DNA of 64,000 nt from Rheinheimera pacifica (GCF_024809855.1 NZ_JANUEM010000007.1:1-64000); one strand, 5' to 3'. Counted from the stretch's first letter, positions 1-6,970 are shown. A program made the numbers and translations. The notes: generated by a model not told the origin, from the letters alone.

Positions 1-78
1 GATGTTTGGCGATTGATCTGATCACCGAACGCCATGAATGTTCCTTATGAGTTCATCTTTTTGTTTTAGTTAATAATT

Positions 79-378
79 TTGTGGGGATACCTCAGCCTCA
101 GCTCCCAGAAAACTGTTGAAAAAAGTTTAGATACCTACCAACAAGGAGGTTTAAATCTCCATAAACTGTCCTCATTCGTTATCGTCTGTTCTGGTTGGGC
201 ATTGTGCTGTTTGAGTTTCTTGTGGGTAATGGAGCCATATGGTAGATATCCAAATAAATGGGAATATCAGCAGTTTTATGGAGTTATTATTGCCTTTCCC
301 TCTATCGTAATATTTTTGTTTGGTCTTGATCTTCTGCAAGGTCAAAAACGTAACAAAAGCAGGCAGCCGGACGCGTAA
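79..378 (+). CDS. Hypothetical small membrane protein, integron cassette 1 (start uncertain)
   Basis: Open frame of 99 codons from a TTG. It has two likely membrane segments (about residues 30-50 and 68-86), separated by a short charged and aromatic loop containing WVMEPYGRYP. No family is recognised. The start is weak: no ribosome site precedes the TTG, and the clear AAGGAGG at about 145-151 is not followed by a normal start codon in this frame. The stop codon lies inside the following attC site, which is common for cassette genes. The cassette's left boundary is outside or unclear, so this may be a truncated cassette. Confidence 0.4.
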   Translation: MWGYLSLSSQKTVEKSLDTYQQGGLNLHKLSSFVIVCSGWALCCLSFLWVMEPYGRYPNKWEYQQFYGVIIAFPSIVIFLFGLDLLQGQKRNKSRQPDA

Positions 379-404
379 ATACGCCGCTGCTACTGACGTT
401 AAGG
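350..404 (+). repeat. attC recombination site 1 (short)
   Basis: Imperfect inverted repeat of about 55 bases. It opens with GTAACAAAAGC and closes with CTGACGTTAAGG. The inner arms (ACGCGTA / TACGCCG and neighbours) can pair around a three-base AAA. It lies exactly between two open frames. The closing core departs from GTTRRRY at its last base, so this is a degenerate or short site. Confidence 0.6.
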
Positions 405-410
405 TTCTCT

Positions 411-701
411 ATGGCTCAGTATTTCATACACAATGGATATTGCGGTTGGTCCTACGGCACGCCAAGCGACCCCCAACTGGTGAGCGCAGAGGATGCAGCT
501 GAGTTAATGCGTAGAGCTGGTCTTAGTGCTGATCAAGTCTCAACGGTTATACCTCCTGCACAATATGCGAACGAGGATGAACCTCTGTATGGTCTCACTG
601 GAAATAATCGCTTCATTTTTTTCGGCGAGGCTGCGGAATGTGCGGACGTAGATCATGGAAAAATCAGTAGCCCTTTTAGAATACAGTGGCCACAACCTTA
701 A
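411..701 (+). CDS. Hypothetical protein, integron cassette 2
   Basis: A 96-residue soluble protein starting at ATG 411, a few bases after attC site 1, with AAGG at about 401-404 as a weak ribosome site. There is no signal peptide or membrane segment. It has an aromatic N-terminus (FIHNGYCGWSYG) and a short acidic helix carrying AEDAAELMRRAGLS. The stop codon overlaps the first bases of the next attC, the usual compact cassette layout. I recognise no family. Its position between two attC sites supports a real cassette gene. Confidence 0.6.
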   Translation: MAQYFIHNGYCGWSYGTPSDPQLVSAEDAAELMRRAGLSADQVSTVIPPAQYANEDEPLYGLTGNNRFIFFGEAAECADVDHGKISSPFRIQWPQP

Positions 702-778
702 CAAGGCCAGGCACGGCGACGTCTTTTCCGTTACGGCTTCGCCTTCACTACAAAGCCGCGCGTGCTGGCGGCGTTATA
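697..778 (+). repeat. attC recombination site 2
   Basis: Starts at the TTAACAAGGC that overlaps the preceding stop codon and ends at GGCGGCGTTATA. The outer arms GCCAGGCACG and CGTGCTGGC are complementary, giving the imperfect palindrome expected of an attC site. The interior carries a TTACGGCTTCGCC element. Confidence 0.8.
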
Positions 779-797
779 TAACAAGAGGCAGATTCAA

Positions 798-1028
798 GTG
801 AGTAAAGCCCTAATCATCATTGGTTGTTTAGTTCTTTTATATGCTATCGCGGCCTTCGCGGTTGATCTTTTGCCTGTTAATGGATTTCAATCATCGTCTG
901 ATGATACGTACTTAAAAGTCGTTCCTACTGCTGAAAACTCATTTGATTGGACGCAATTTAGGTTACCAGCATTAGTTTTTGGGGCAGTATTAGTTGTCAT
1001 CGGCATGTTTGTCGGTGGTAAGAACTAG
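798..1028 (+). CDS. Hypothetical two-helix membrane protein, integron cassette 3
   Basis: A 76-residue protein from GTG 798, chosen because AAGAGG at 784-789 sits at good spacing. An upstream in-frame GTG at 762 lies inside the attC site and is less likely. A hydrophobic segment at residues 3-22 and another near the C-terminus (about 54-72) enclose a 30-residue polar loop rich in Ser/Asp. This suggests a hairpin in the inner membrane with the loop in the periplasm or cytoplasm. No family is recognised. Confidence 0.6.
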   Translation: MSKALIIIGCLVLLYAIAAFAVDLLPVNGFQSSSDDTYLKVVPTAENSFDWTQFRLPALVFGAVLVVIGMFVGGKN

Positions 1029-1036
1029 CATGTTAT

Positions 1037-1115
1037 ATAACAATCGCCATCAAAAACGCGCCCGTTGGGCGCTCGACTCGCAACAAGTTGCTCGCGTTTG
1101 TGGCGGGCATTAGGC
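1037..1115 (+). repeat. attC recombination site 3
   Basis: A 79-base inverted repeat from ATAACAATCGCC to GGCGGGCATTAGGC. It is almost identical to the sites at 1575 and 3915: the same CATCAAAAACGCGCCC left arm, GGGCGC(T) centre, CAACAAGTTGCTCG spacer and CGCGTTTGTGGCGGGC right arm. The closing core ATTAGGC differs from GTTRRRY by one base. Such conserved attC families are typical of sedentary chromosomal integrons. Confidence 0.92.
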
Positions 1116-1125
1116 CTATAGAAAT

Positions 1126-1578
1126 ATGATGGATCGTCGCTATAAAAAAAGAATTGATCGTTACTGGTCTAAAATGGAAAAACTTTGTGAAAGGGCATTG
1201 TCGGATATAGATACCGATTCATGGTTTGACCTGTGGCACACGCACCCTGATTGGAATGGTAAAGGGAATGCGAGGCCAGAAAACAGACGCAAAAGCATTG
1301 AGTTAACGTATAAATATTTAAAGAAAGCCGAAACGTTAACTGAATATCGCGGCAAAGAGCTTCAGTGCTTTGCTATTTTAACAATCGATACTATGGATCA
1401 TTCTGTTTACATACACAGTCAAAATCCGAACGGATCTGAATTTCCGTTCAAGTATGATGGTGTTCATTGGGGGTATTTCGATGCTGAAATTAATAGCATT
1501 GTAAATTCTGATACCCATGAAATTGGGATTATCTATGGTGAGGTTGATGAAACAGTTTTTATCCGTAAAAAGGCCTAA
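1126..1578 (+). CDS. Hypothetical soluble protein, integron cassette 4
   Basis: A 150-residue protein from ATG 1126, with a second ATG directly after it at 1129. It begins with a basic, aromatic helix (residues 3-25, many Lys/Arg/Tyr/Trp), followed by WFDLWHTHPDWNGKGN and a C-terminal half of likely beta strands. There is no signal peptide or membrane segment. The HTHPDW stretch is reminiscent of metal-binding or nuclease-like sequences but is too little for a call. The stop codon is the TAA of the attC opening TAACAATCGCC. I do not recognise the family. Confidence 0.7.
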   Translation: MMDRRYKKRIDRYWSKMEKLCERALSDIDTDSWFDLWHTHPDWNGKGNARPENRRKSIELTYKYLKKAETLTEYRGKELQCFAILTIDTMDHSVYIHSQNPNGSEFPFKYDGVHWGYFDAEINSIVNSDTHEIGIIYGEVDETVFIRKKA

Positions 1579-1652
1579 CAATCGCCATCAAAAACGCGCC
1601 CTGTGGGCGCTCGACTCGCAACAAGTTGCTCGCGTTTGTGGCGGGCGTTATG
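1574..1652 (+). repeat. attC recombination site 4
   Basis: Nearly identical to site 3 over its whole length: CTAACAATCGCCATC, GCGCCC, a CTGTGGGC centre, CAACAAGTTGCTCGCG and TTTGTGGCGGGCGTTAT. It overlaps the stop codon of the preceding gene. Confidence 0.93.
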
Positions 1653-1690
1653 CACAAAATACAGCCATCAACATATCATAGGAAGATCAA

Positions 1691-2038
1691 ATGATTACTA
1701 TTTCAATCGCCAACGTAAAATCCGGATACTCAATTAATATAGATAGTGTCGTAATCTTGCAAGAAATATCAGGGCCTAGTATCGGAGCAAAGCCATTTGA
1801 AGCAGAAATTGATTTCAACTCTACTGGTATTGAGATACTCGTATTTGGAGAAAAAAATATCGAGATGACTTTAAAGAATATTATAGATATTTGTAAAGAG
1901 CATCATATAGACCATCAAATAACGACAATTCAGACTACGAAAATATCCAATAGAAATCACAACTACTTTTTGCATACGCCATTAAGTGAAATAGGTATGC
2001 AAAAGCTCTATGAGATCGTAGAGAAATGTTGCGCATAA
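1691..2038 (+). CDS. Hypothetical protein, integron cassette 5
   Basis: A 115-residue, Ile-rich soluble protein from ATG 1691 with AGGAAG about eight bases upstream. The pattern of short beta strands (residues 2-30 and 40-56), then a helix (61-75) and a final helix ending in EIVEKCCA, suggests a small alpha/beta domain. It is rich in AT-ending codons, unlike the core genes from 5.8 kb on, consistent with foreign origin. I recognise no family. Confidence 0.65.
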   Translation: MITISIANVKSGYSINIDSVVILQEISGPSIGAKPFEAEIDFNSTGIEILVFGEKNIEMTLKNIIDICKEHHIDHQITTIQTTKISNRNHNYFLHTPLSEIGMQKLYEIVEKCCA

Positions 2039-2163
2039 CAAGTTGCTCAAGGTCGTTCACTGCGTTCACTGGACGGCTGTGCCATTACATGTTTGTGGTT
2101 TTACTGCACAAAACTTTACCACAAACATGCAACGGCCCATCCGCCCCTTAGCAAAGCGTTATG
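2034..2163 (+). repeat. attC recombination site 5 (long)
   Basis: A long site of about 130 bases from CATAACAAGTTGCTCAAG to GCAAAGCGTTATGTG. The inner part holds a perfect inverted repeat, CATGTTTGTGG / CCACAAACATG, around TTTTACTGCACAAAACTTTA. Outer elements are AACGGCC and GGACGG. It differs in length and sequence from sites 3, 4 and 9, so this cassette came from a different attC lineage. Confidence 0.85.
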
Positions 2164-2201
2164 TGCCAACCTAGCTACGGCGTAGCCAAGGAGTTTAGAA
2201 A

Positions 2202-2615
2202 GTGCTAACCGCGTTCCTGTCGTTTCTGGGCGTTGTCATCGGGGCATCGCTCCAATATATTTTTACTCGGCATATTGAGAGCCAAAGGCATCTCCGCGAT
2301 CTACGCTCAAAAGCCTATATGGACTATTTGAAATGTGTTTGTGAGCAGGCTCAGTTCCGGCCAAAACTTGGGACTCAAGAGCAGAAGGAGCTGTTTTCCC
2401 GCACAGGTGATGCAAAAGCAAGAATTTGCCTGTATGGCTCTAAACAATCCGTCACTGCATTCTCGCGCTTTGAAGAGCTTGGTGCGTCAATGGGTTCCAA
2501 AGAGCAACGTGAGGCTTTTACAAACATGGTCTCAATAATGCGTACTGATTCTGGTAGTGAGGTCTGCGCGAACAATAGCGAGCTCCAAAATGTTTTGCTT
2601 GGTATTCGTGAGTAA
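2202..2615 (+). CDS. Hypothetical membrane-anchored protein, integron cassette 6
   Basis: A 137-residue protein from GTG 2202 with AAGGAG at 2188-2193, well spaced. One N-terminal membrane segment (about residues 3-20) is followed by a basic stretch (RHIESQRHLRDLR) and a cytoplasmic helical domain with two or three amphipathic helices. This arrangement resembles small membrane-tethered proteins often found in cassettes and phage-like islands, but I recognise no named family. Two cysteines occur near the start of the soluble part (KCVC). Confidence 0.65.
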   Translation: MLTAFLSFLGVVIGASLQYIFTRHIESQRHLRDLRSKAYMDYLKCVCEQAQFRPKLGTQEQKELFSRTGDAKARICLYGSKQSVTAFSRFEELGASMGSKEQREAFTNMVSIMRTDSGSEVCANNSELQNVLLGIRE

Positions 2616-2618
2616 GCA

Positions 2619-2706
2619 CATAACAAACAAATTTTATCGCCAGCAAACAACGCTGGCTGCGACGTCAACCCGCTGCGCGGCTTTCCGCGCTAAATTTGGG
2701 CGTTAT
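2619..2706 (+). repeat. attC recombination site 6
   Basis: From ATAACAAACAAATTTTATCGCCAGC to TAAATTTGGGCGTTAT. The outer arms AAATTTTA/TAAATTT and inner arms CCGCTGCGCGG/CCGCGC pair. It lies between two cassette genes, directly before the GTG gene at 2727. Confidence 0.85.
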
Positions 2707-2726
2707 ACAACTTAAAGGGTTTAGCG

Positions 2727-3023
2727 GTGGGTTACTTTCCTTTTTTATTACTTGTTACGGTAATGCCGCTTATATTAGTGCCAGTGGTTTTGCTGCCGGC
2801 ACTGTTGTTACTAAGAGCCCGTATGGTTAAGTCACTACAAATTTATGTTGCAGTTGGAGCGTCTGTCGGCGGTTTGTTTGGGTGTGTTTTTAGCTATTCG
2901 TTTTATGCACTCAGTGATGAGTTTAATTATTACTATGTGTTTTTAACTTTGGCTTCGGTACTAATTGGCTCAGCAGTTTCGTTCTTTGCATGGCGTTCAG
3001 TTCAGGGGCGCAAAGTTGTATAA
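2727..3023 (+). CDS. Hypothetical three-helix membrane protein, integron cassette 7
   Basis: A 98-residue, very hydrophobic protein from GTG 2727 (AAAGGG upstream at 2714-2719). Three membrane segments are visible at about residues 5-30, 38-60 and 69-88, with a basic turn RARMVK after the first. No conserved polar residues suggest transport or catalysis. The stop TAA is shared with the next attC site. The family is unknown; the close fit between two attC sites supports the call. Confidence 0.65.
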   Translation: MGYFPFLLLVTVMPLILVPVVLLPALLLLRARMVKSLQIYVAVGASVGGLFGCVFSYSFYALSDEFNYYYVFLTLASVLIGSAVSFFAWRSVQGRKVV

Positions 3024-3096
3024 CAAGCGCCTTAAACATCGCGGCCTGCGGCCGCTGGACTCGCAACAAGTTGCTCGCCGTTTAGGCGTGCGTTAT
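3019..3096 (+). repeat. attC recombination site 7
   Basis: From TATAACAAGCGCC to GGCGTGCGTTAT, with paired centre GCGGCC/GGCCGC and the CTCGCAACAAGTTGCTCG spacer also seen in sites 3 and 4. It is a diverged member of the same attC family. Confidence 0.9.
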
Positions 3097-3114
3097 AAAC
3101 CATAGGAAAGATCG

Positions 3115-3465
3115 GTGAAGAAATCGATAATAGGTAAACTTGATGTACTCAGCGTTTTTATTGCGTGGGCGCTTCTGATCGTATTTTTTCTAGCATTGGG
3201 TTACGGAAAGTTTTTCTCTGCACCCGAAGATAGTGCTACTCATTTGCTGTATATCTTTGGTGCTTTTGCTGGTGCTGTAGTTATTCATATTGTTTTAGCG
3301 TTTTTTAACCGTTGTCCACACTGCAATAAATGTTTGACGGTTCAAGGTTTTAAAGCTCCACACCCCGCATCGAGTGGGGATTGGTCTAAAGTCGTTTGGC
3401 GCTGGTTTTCTGGCTCAATAGTGTGCATTCATTGCGGCAATAGGGTCAATATAAATGGCTTATAA
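3115..3465 (+). CDS. Hypothetical membrane protein with zinc-ribbon-like cysteines, integron cassette 8
   Basis: A 116-residue protein from GTG 3115 with AGGAAAG upstream. Two membrane segments (about residues 12-32 and 44-64) are followed by a C-terminal domain holding two CxxC pairs: CPHC at about 69-72 and CIHC at about 106-109, roughly 34 residues apart. Such paired knuckles normally bind one zinc ion. The domain would face the cytoplasm. A metal-binding regulatory or quality-control role is possible but not shown. No family is recognised. Confidence 0.65.
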   Translation: MKKSIIGKLDVLSVFIAWALLIVFFLALGYGKFFSAPEDSATHLLYIFGAFAGAVVIHIVLAFFNRCPHCNKCLTVQGFKAPHPASSGDWSKVVWRWFSGSIVCIHCGNRVNINGL

Positions 3466-3534
3466 CAAGGTGCGGCATTCAGGGCCTACGGCCCCTGCTA
3501 TGCTCACCAGTTTGCGCTCATGCGCACGGCTTTA
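3461..3534 (+). repeat. attC recombination site 8 (degenerate)
   Basis: Opens with TATAACAAGG at the stop codon and contains the hairpin GCATTCAGGGCC-TAC-GGCCCCTGCTATGC, as expected of the attC interior. The closing core is poor (CGGCTTTATG instead of GCGTTAG), so this site may recombine badly. Confidence 0.6.
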
Positions 3535-3552
3535 TGTTTCAAAGGAGTTTTA

Positions 3553-3918
3553 ATGCAGTTTACAGAATGGAAATCATTTAGACTGATATTGTTTCCCTGG
3601 TTTATGTTGCACTTATATGTCTACGTTAAATATTCGTTTTTTGTCGATACACCTGACGCATTACAATTTGTTAGAAGTTCTATTACGACACTAATGCTTA
3701 TTGGGTGTGTCTTTTACTCTGCAGGCCTTAAATGTTTGACTAGAACAGTTTGGCAAATTCTGTTTGCTATCGCGGTCTTTGATGAGCTTTTTGGGTTTTA
3801 TGAAGACGGAATTGAAATTGTCAGTTTCATGATTCTTTCTACCTACTACTTGGTGCTTGGGCTTTACGCGTTTCAAAACAAGACAATTTGGAGGCAGAGT
3901 CGAACAGATGAAACATAA
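3553..3918 (+). CDS. Hypothetical four-helix membrane protein, integron cassette 9
   Basis: A 121-residue protein. ATG 3553 was chosen over the ATG at 3520 because AAAGGAG at 3541-3547 precedes it at six-base spacing and because 3520 lies inside the attC site. Four hydrophobic segments are visible (about residues 9-25, 40-60, 66-82 and 90-108). An acidic stretch with FDELFGFYEDGIE lies between the last two. The C-terminus is basic (WRQSR). No family is recognised. Aromatic content is high. Confidence 0.65.
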   Translation: MQFTEWKSFRLILFPWFMLHLYVYVKYSFFVDTPDALQFVRSSITTLMLIGCVFYSAGLKCLTRTVWQILFAIAVFDELFGFYEDGIEIVSFMILSTYYLVLGLYAFQNKTIWRQSRTDET

Positions 3919-3993
3919 CAAACGCCATCAAAAACGCGCCCGCTGGGCGCTCGACTGACAACACGTTGCTCGCGTTTGTGGCGGGCGTTAGGC
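3914..3993 (+). repeat. attC recombination site 9
   Basis: Almost the same sequence as sites 3 and 4, from CATAACAAACGCCATC to TTTGTGGCGGGCGTTAGGC. The spacer is CTGACAACACGTTGCTCG, with two changes relative to site 3. The closing GTTAGGC fits the GTTRRRY core exactly. Confidence 0.93.
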
Positions 3994-4008
3994 ATTTAAG
4001 GAAGAAAT

Positions 4009-4452
4009 ATGCGTTCTGCTAGTAATAAGTATCTTCTGGCTGCGGCATTATGTTGCTTTGCTGCACTTGCTCACCTAGGTTGTATTGTTTTCGGCGGCGA
4101 TTGGTATCGCTTTTTTGGTGCGGGTGAGCAGATGGCTCGGATGGCAGAGCAAGGGCTTTGGTATCCGACAATTGTAACCTCTGTCATTGTCATGGTGCTT
4201 TTGGTTTGGGCGCTTTATGGCCTGTCGGGCGCGGGCGCAATTAAACGTTTACCTCTGACAAAACTAGCGCTAATCCTCATTACTGGTATATTTTTACTTC
4301 GTGGAGTTTCCTTCGTCGGGTTAATGCCAATGTTCCCAGAAAACAGTTTAACGTTTTGGTTAATTAGTTCTGGTATCTGTTTGTTTATTGGCGGCTTGTT
4401 TGCTTTAGGTTCTTGGCAGCAGTGGCCAGTTTTAGGTGGTAAAAATGCCTAA
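4009..4452 (+). CDS. Hypothetical four-helix membrane protein, integron cassette 10
   Basis: A 147-residue protein from ATG 4009 with AAGGAAGA upstream. The first segment (residues 8-28, LAAALCCFAALAHLGCIVFG) is followed by a loop carrying GGDWYRFFGAGEQMARM, then three more segments (about 52-72, 84-106 and 114-134). The loop motif recurs in a broad group of small unnamed inner-membrane proteins of proteobacteria, but I cannot name a Pfam family with confidence. It has a normal cassette position with the stop in the next attC. Confidence 0.7.
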   Translation: MRSASNKYLLAAALCCFAALAHLGCIVFGGDWYRFFGAGEQMARMAEQGLWYPTIVTSVIVMVLLVWALYGLSGAGAIKRLPLTKLALILITGIFLLRGVSFVGLMPMFPENSLTFWLISSGICLFIGGLFALGSWQQWPVLGGKNA

Positions 4453-4544
4453 CAAATTGCTAAATGTCGTCCCGTCTACAAACGGCGCGGTTTCCACGGG
4501 ACTGCCTACGCTGCGCTGTGGCAGCCCAGTAGCAAAGCGTTGTA
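4448..4544 (+). repeat. attC recombination site 10
   Basis: From CCTAACAAATTGCTAAATG to AGCAAAGCGTTGTAC. The inner arms GTCCCGT / ACGGGAC and GGCAG/CTGCC pair. The closing core GTTGTAC deviates from the GTTRRRY consensus. Confidence 0.8.
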
Positions 4545-4580
4545 CCTACCCAGACTCGCAATTGAGGTGATTTCAGGGCT

Positions 4581-4901
4581 ATGAAGAAAGCGTTGATTAT
4601 TTTTGCATGGATTTCAATTATTGGAAGTATTGGTGATGGAGCAATTGCGGTTTATGGCGGTTACTTAGTTTTATTCAACTCAGTTGTTGAATCAGGAATC
4701 AGCGTAGAAGAACTGATCAAAGATCATATAAGCTTCCTATATTGGGTTAAGCAAGTTGCATACTATGTCATGCCGGAAGGCGTGGTAGTTTGGTTATTTA
4801 ACCTCCCTGCTCTTATTTACTTTCCAGTTAGGGTTATAACAAGCGTTTTTATTGGGTGGTGGGTTTTGGGTATTGCAGCCAAAATGCCGCCAAAAGTGTA
4901 A
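4581..4901 (+). CDS. Hypothetical membrane protein, integron cassette 11
   Basis: A 106-residue protein from ATG 4581 with GAGGTGATT about ten bases upstream. Membrane segments lie at about residues 4-30 and 82-100; a less hydrophobic middle (50-75) contains an amphipathic stretch with YWVKQVAYYVMPEG. Here a short gap (4902-4911) separates the stop from the attC, unlike most neighbours. No family is recognised. Confidence 0.6.
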   Translation: MKKALIIFAWISIIGSIGDGAIAVYGGYLVLFNSVVESGISVEELIKDHISFLYWVKQVAYYVMPEGVVVWLFNLPALIYFPVRVITSVFIGWWVLGIAAKMPPKV

Positions 4902-4909
4902 TATCAGAG

Positions 4910-5006
4910 TATAACAAGGCCAATCAGCAACGCTCACGTCGTGGACTGCACCTCAAACCCGCTACGCGGCCTTCGGCCGCTGTGCCGTCAAATCTGGGCG
5001 TTAGAT
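4910..5006 (+). repeat. attC recombination site 11 (last visible)
   Basis: From GTATAACAAGGCC to TCTGGGCGTTAGATT. The inner palindrome CGCTACGCGGCC-TTC-GGCCGC is clear. It is the last attC seen; the genes at 5031-5722 follow it with no further site downstream. Confidence 0.85.
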
Positions 5007-5030
5007 TACTCGGGAGGTAATTTGAATTCT

Positions 5031-5483
5031 ATGAAAGTCACAAACCCAGTAAAAGTCGTCGCGATTGTCGAATGCATTAAAGGCCTGGTTGTCGTTATTA
5101 CCGGGTTTGGATTGCTTGCCTTGATTCACCAAAACATGCAAGTGTTTGCTGAGTCGGTTGTAGCGCACCTGCATCTAAATCCAGCCAAAGAGATACCTCG
5201 AATATTTCTTGAATATAGCGCCCAAACCGATAGTTCTAGCCTTAAGTACATGGCGATTTTTGCTTTTTTATACGCCGCAGGGCGGTTGATTGAAGCCTAT
5301 GGACTTTGGTTTGAACGGGCTTGGGCTGAATGGTTGGCGATCATAACAGCGGCAATTTATGTTCCCTTCGAGGTTTTAAGTATTGTCCGTGGCGAATTTG
5401 CTGCTGGCTTAATTGCTCTCGCGGTCAATGCTGTAATTTTGACTATTATGATCCGCGCATTAAGGCACAGGGGGACCATATAG
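5031..5483 (+). CDS. DUF2127-family membrane protein, last cassette
   Basis: A 150-residue inner-membrane protein. The pattern KVVAIVECIKGLVVVITGFGLL at the N-terminus, then LIEAYGLWFERAWAEWLAIITAAIYVPFE in the third quarter, is the signature of DUF2127, a family of four-helix membrane proteins of unknown role. Four membrane segments are visible (about residues 8-28, 70-90, 95-115 and 120-142). The start is unsettled: GGGAGG at 5012-5017 is four bases from an in-frame TTG at 5022 and 13 from ATG 5031. The stop overlaps the next gene's start by one base, so the two are probably translated together. Confidence 0.75.
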   Translation: MKVTNPVKVVAIVECIKGLVVVITGFGLLALIHQNMQVFAESVVAHLHLNPAKEIPRIFLEYSAQTDSSSLKYMAIFAFLYAAGRLIEAYGLWFERAWAEWLAIITAAIYVPFEVLSIVRGEFAAGLIALAVNAVILTIMIRALRHRGTI

Positions 5484-5722
5484 TGGCATTTTCTGAGCAT
5501 GAAAAACAGGCATTGCTTCAGGTAAAGGGTGTAGGCCCTACAGTAATTAAGCGTTTTGAAGACGTAGGCATAGATTCTTTTGAAAAAATGGCCGTTCATG
5601 ATGCAAAGGAAATTGTTGGTATGGTTGCCTCAATGCTCAGAACAACGTGCTGGAAAAATAGCCCTCAGGCGTTATCAGCCGTAGAGGCTGCTATCACCAG
5701 AGCACGGCAAGATGTTGAATAG
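5483..5722 (+). CDS. Small helix-hairpin-helix protein
   Basis: A 79-residue soluble protein from GTG 5483, which shares its G with the TAG stop of the preceding gene. Residues 10-35 (LLQVKGVGPTVIKRFEDVGI) form a typical helix-hairpin-helix, a non-specific DNA-binding element; the second half has two more helices with a WKNSPQAL turn. This resembles small single-domain HhH proteins annotated as Cdd1-like or pathogenicity-locus proteins. DNA binding is inferred from the motif. Pairing with a DUF2127 membrane gene in one unit is unusual. No attC follows within the 110 bases to the next gene. Confidence 0.7.
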   Translation: MAFSEHEKQALLQVKGVGPTVIKRFEDVGIDSFEKMAVHDAKEIVGMVASMLRTTCWKNSPQALSAVEAAITRARQDVE

Positions 5723-5834
5723 CCCATGGTTACACCGGCGGTAAAACGCAAAAAAGTAATGAAGTAAGTAAATAATGCCGCTCTGCAGCGCAGCTAATCT
5801 GAACTATGATATAGATTTCAGGAACGGAGGCGCT

Positions 5835-6896
5835 ATGCTTAATAGCCACTTAGTTGTTAATACTGCACGCACATTTTTTCGTTATCTATGGTTGGCTGTT
5901 TGGACATTAATACCCTTTGCCGTTACTGCAGATACCAGCCAGAAGCCGCTTAACAAACAGCCGTCTGTAACGGTACAACAGGCACAGTGGCAAACACAAA
6001 ATACTCAGGCAAAACCTGTTGCCCGCCATGAAAATGGTTTTGTTGCCGTGGCTGGGCGTTTGTATTTACTGGGCGGGCGGGGTGAGCGGCCATTAGATAT
6101 TTTTAACCCCGCTACCGGACAATGGCAGCAGGGAGCCACACCACCTTTTGAGCTGCACCATATGCAGGCCGTTGCCTATGATGACAAGTTATATGTGTTA
6201 GGCGCATTAACCGGTGGTTTCCCGGAAGAAAAAGCTGTTGCCAATATACTGATTTATAACCCCGCTACTGATACCTGGCAAACCGGGCCGGAGATCCCGG
6301 CACACCGGCAGCGCGGCGGCAGTGGCGTGGTAGTGCATAACGGGCTTATTTATCTTATTGGTGGTAATAACCGTGGCCATATGAGCGGTTTTGTCGCCTG
6401 GCTGGATGTGTTTAACCCGCTAACCGGACAGTGGACAGAGCTGGCTGATGCACCACATGCCCGCGATCATTTTCATGCCGTTGTAATTGATGATCAGATT
6501 TATGCTGCTGCCGGGCGTATGTCGTCACATGATACCGGCGAGACGATGTCACTGACTGTGTCTGCGGTAGATGTTTATGATATTAAAACTGGGCGCTGGC
6601 ATACGCTGGATACGCCGTTACCCACGCCAAGGGCGGGCACTGCGGCCGTGGCAGTGAATGGGCAACTGGTTGTTATCGGCGGCGAAAGCCTGCGCCAGCT
6701 AAGTGCGCACAATGAAGTGGAAGCCTATAACCCGGCGACGAAGCAATGGCAGACATGGCCGGCTTTGCCATCTGGCCGGCATGGCACTCAGGCAACCTTA
6801 CACAATGGTGTGCTGTATATTGCTGCCGGTAGTGGCAACCGCGGTGGCGGGCCGGAATTAAATGATTTGCTGCTATTGCCTCTGGCTGCTTTTTAG
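5835..6896 (+). CDS. Secreted Kelch-repeat beta-propeller protein
   Basis: A 353-residue protein from ATG 5835, preferred over ATG 5775 because GGAGG at 5826-5830 precedes it. A signal peptide ends near residue 33 (FAVTA-DTS). The rest is a series of about six Kelch blades with repeated cores such as LYLLGG, DIFNPATGQW, LYVLGA, LIYLIGGN, VFNPLTGQW, LVVIGGE and EAYNPATKQW. This fold makes a six- or seven-blade propeller like that of galactose oxidase and N-acetylneuraminate epimerase (NanM), but catalytic residues of neither are evident. It probably acts in the periplasm or outside the cell as a binding protein. It is the first core-like gene after the cassette array. Confidence 0.85.
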   Translation: MLNSHLVVNTARTFFRYLWLAVWTLIPFAVTADTSQKPLNKQPSVTVQQAQWQTQNTQAKPVARHENGFVAVAGRLYLLGGRGERPLDIFNPATGQWQQGATPPFELHHMQAVAYDDKLYVLGALTGGFPEEKAVANILIYNPATDTWQTGPEIPAHRQRGGSGVVVHNGLIYLIGGNNRGHMSGFVAWLDVFNPLTGQWTELADAPHARDHFHAVVIDDQIYAAAGRMSSHDTGETMSLTVSAVDVYDIKTGRWHTLDTPLPTPRAGTAAVAVNGQLVVIGGESLRQLSAHNEVEAYNPATKQWQTWPALPSGRHGTQATLHNGVLYIAAGSGNRGGGPELNDLLLLPLAAF

Positions 6897-6970
6897 CTTG
6901 TTAACATTGCAAAAAAGCGACTTTCTGTTTAGATTGAATAGCAATGAAAGTGGAATAACAGGAAGTCATA

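Noticed and set aside
1126..1578. Toxin-antitoxin pair in the cassettes (using frames on the opposite strand)
   Set aside because: The opposite-strand frames are shadows without ribosome sites, and the + gene fits exactly between attC sites; no known toxin or antitoxin family is seen.
5723..5834. A twelfth attC after the helix-hairpin-helix gene
   Set aside because: No opening TAAC core, no pairing arms and no closing GTTRRRY; only a weak TTACACCGGCGGTAAA hairpin is seen.
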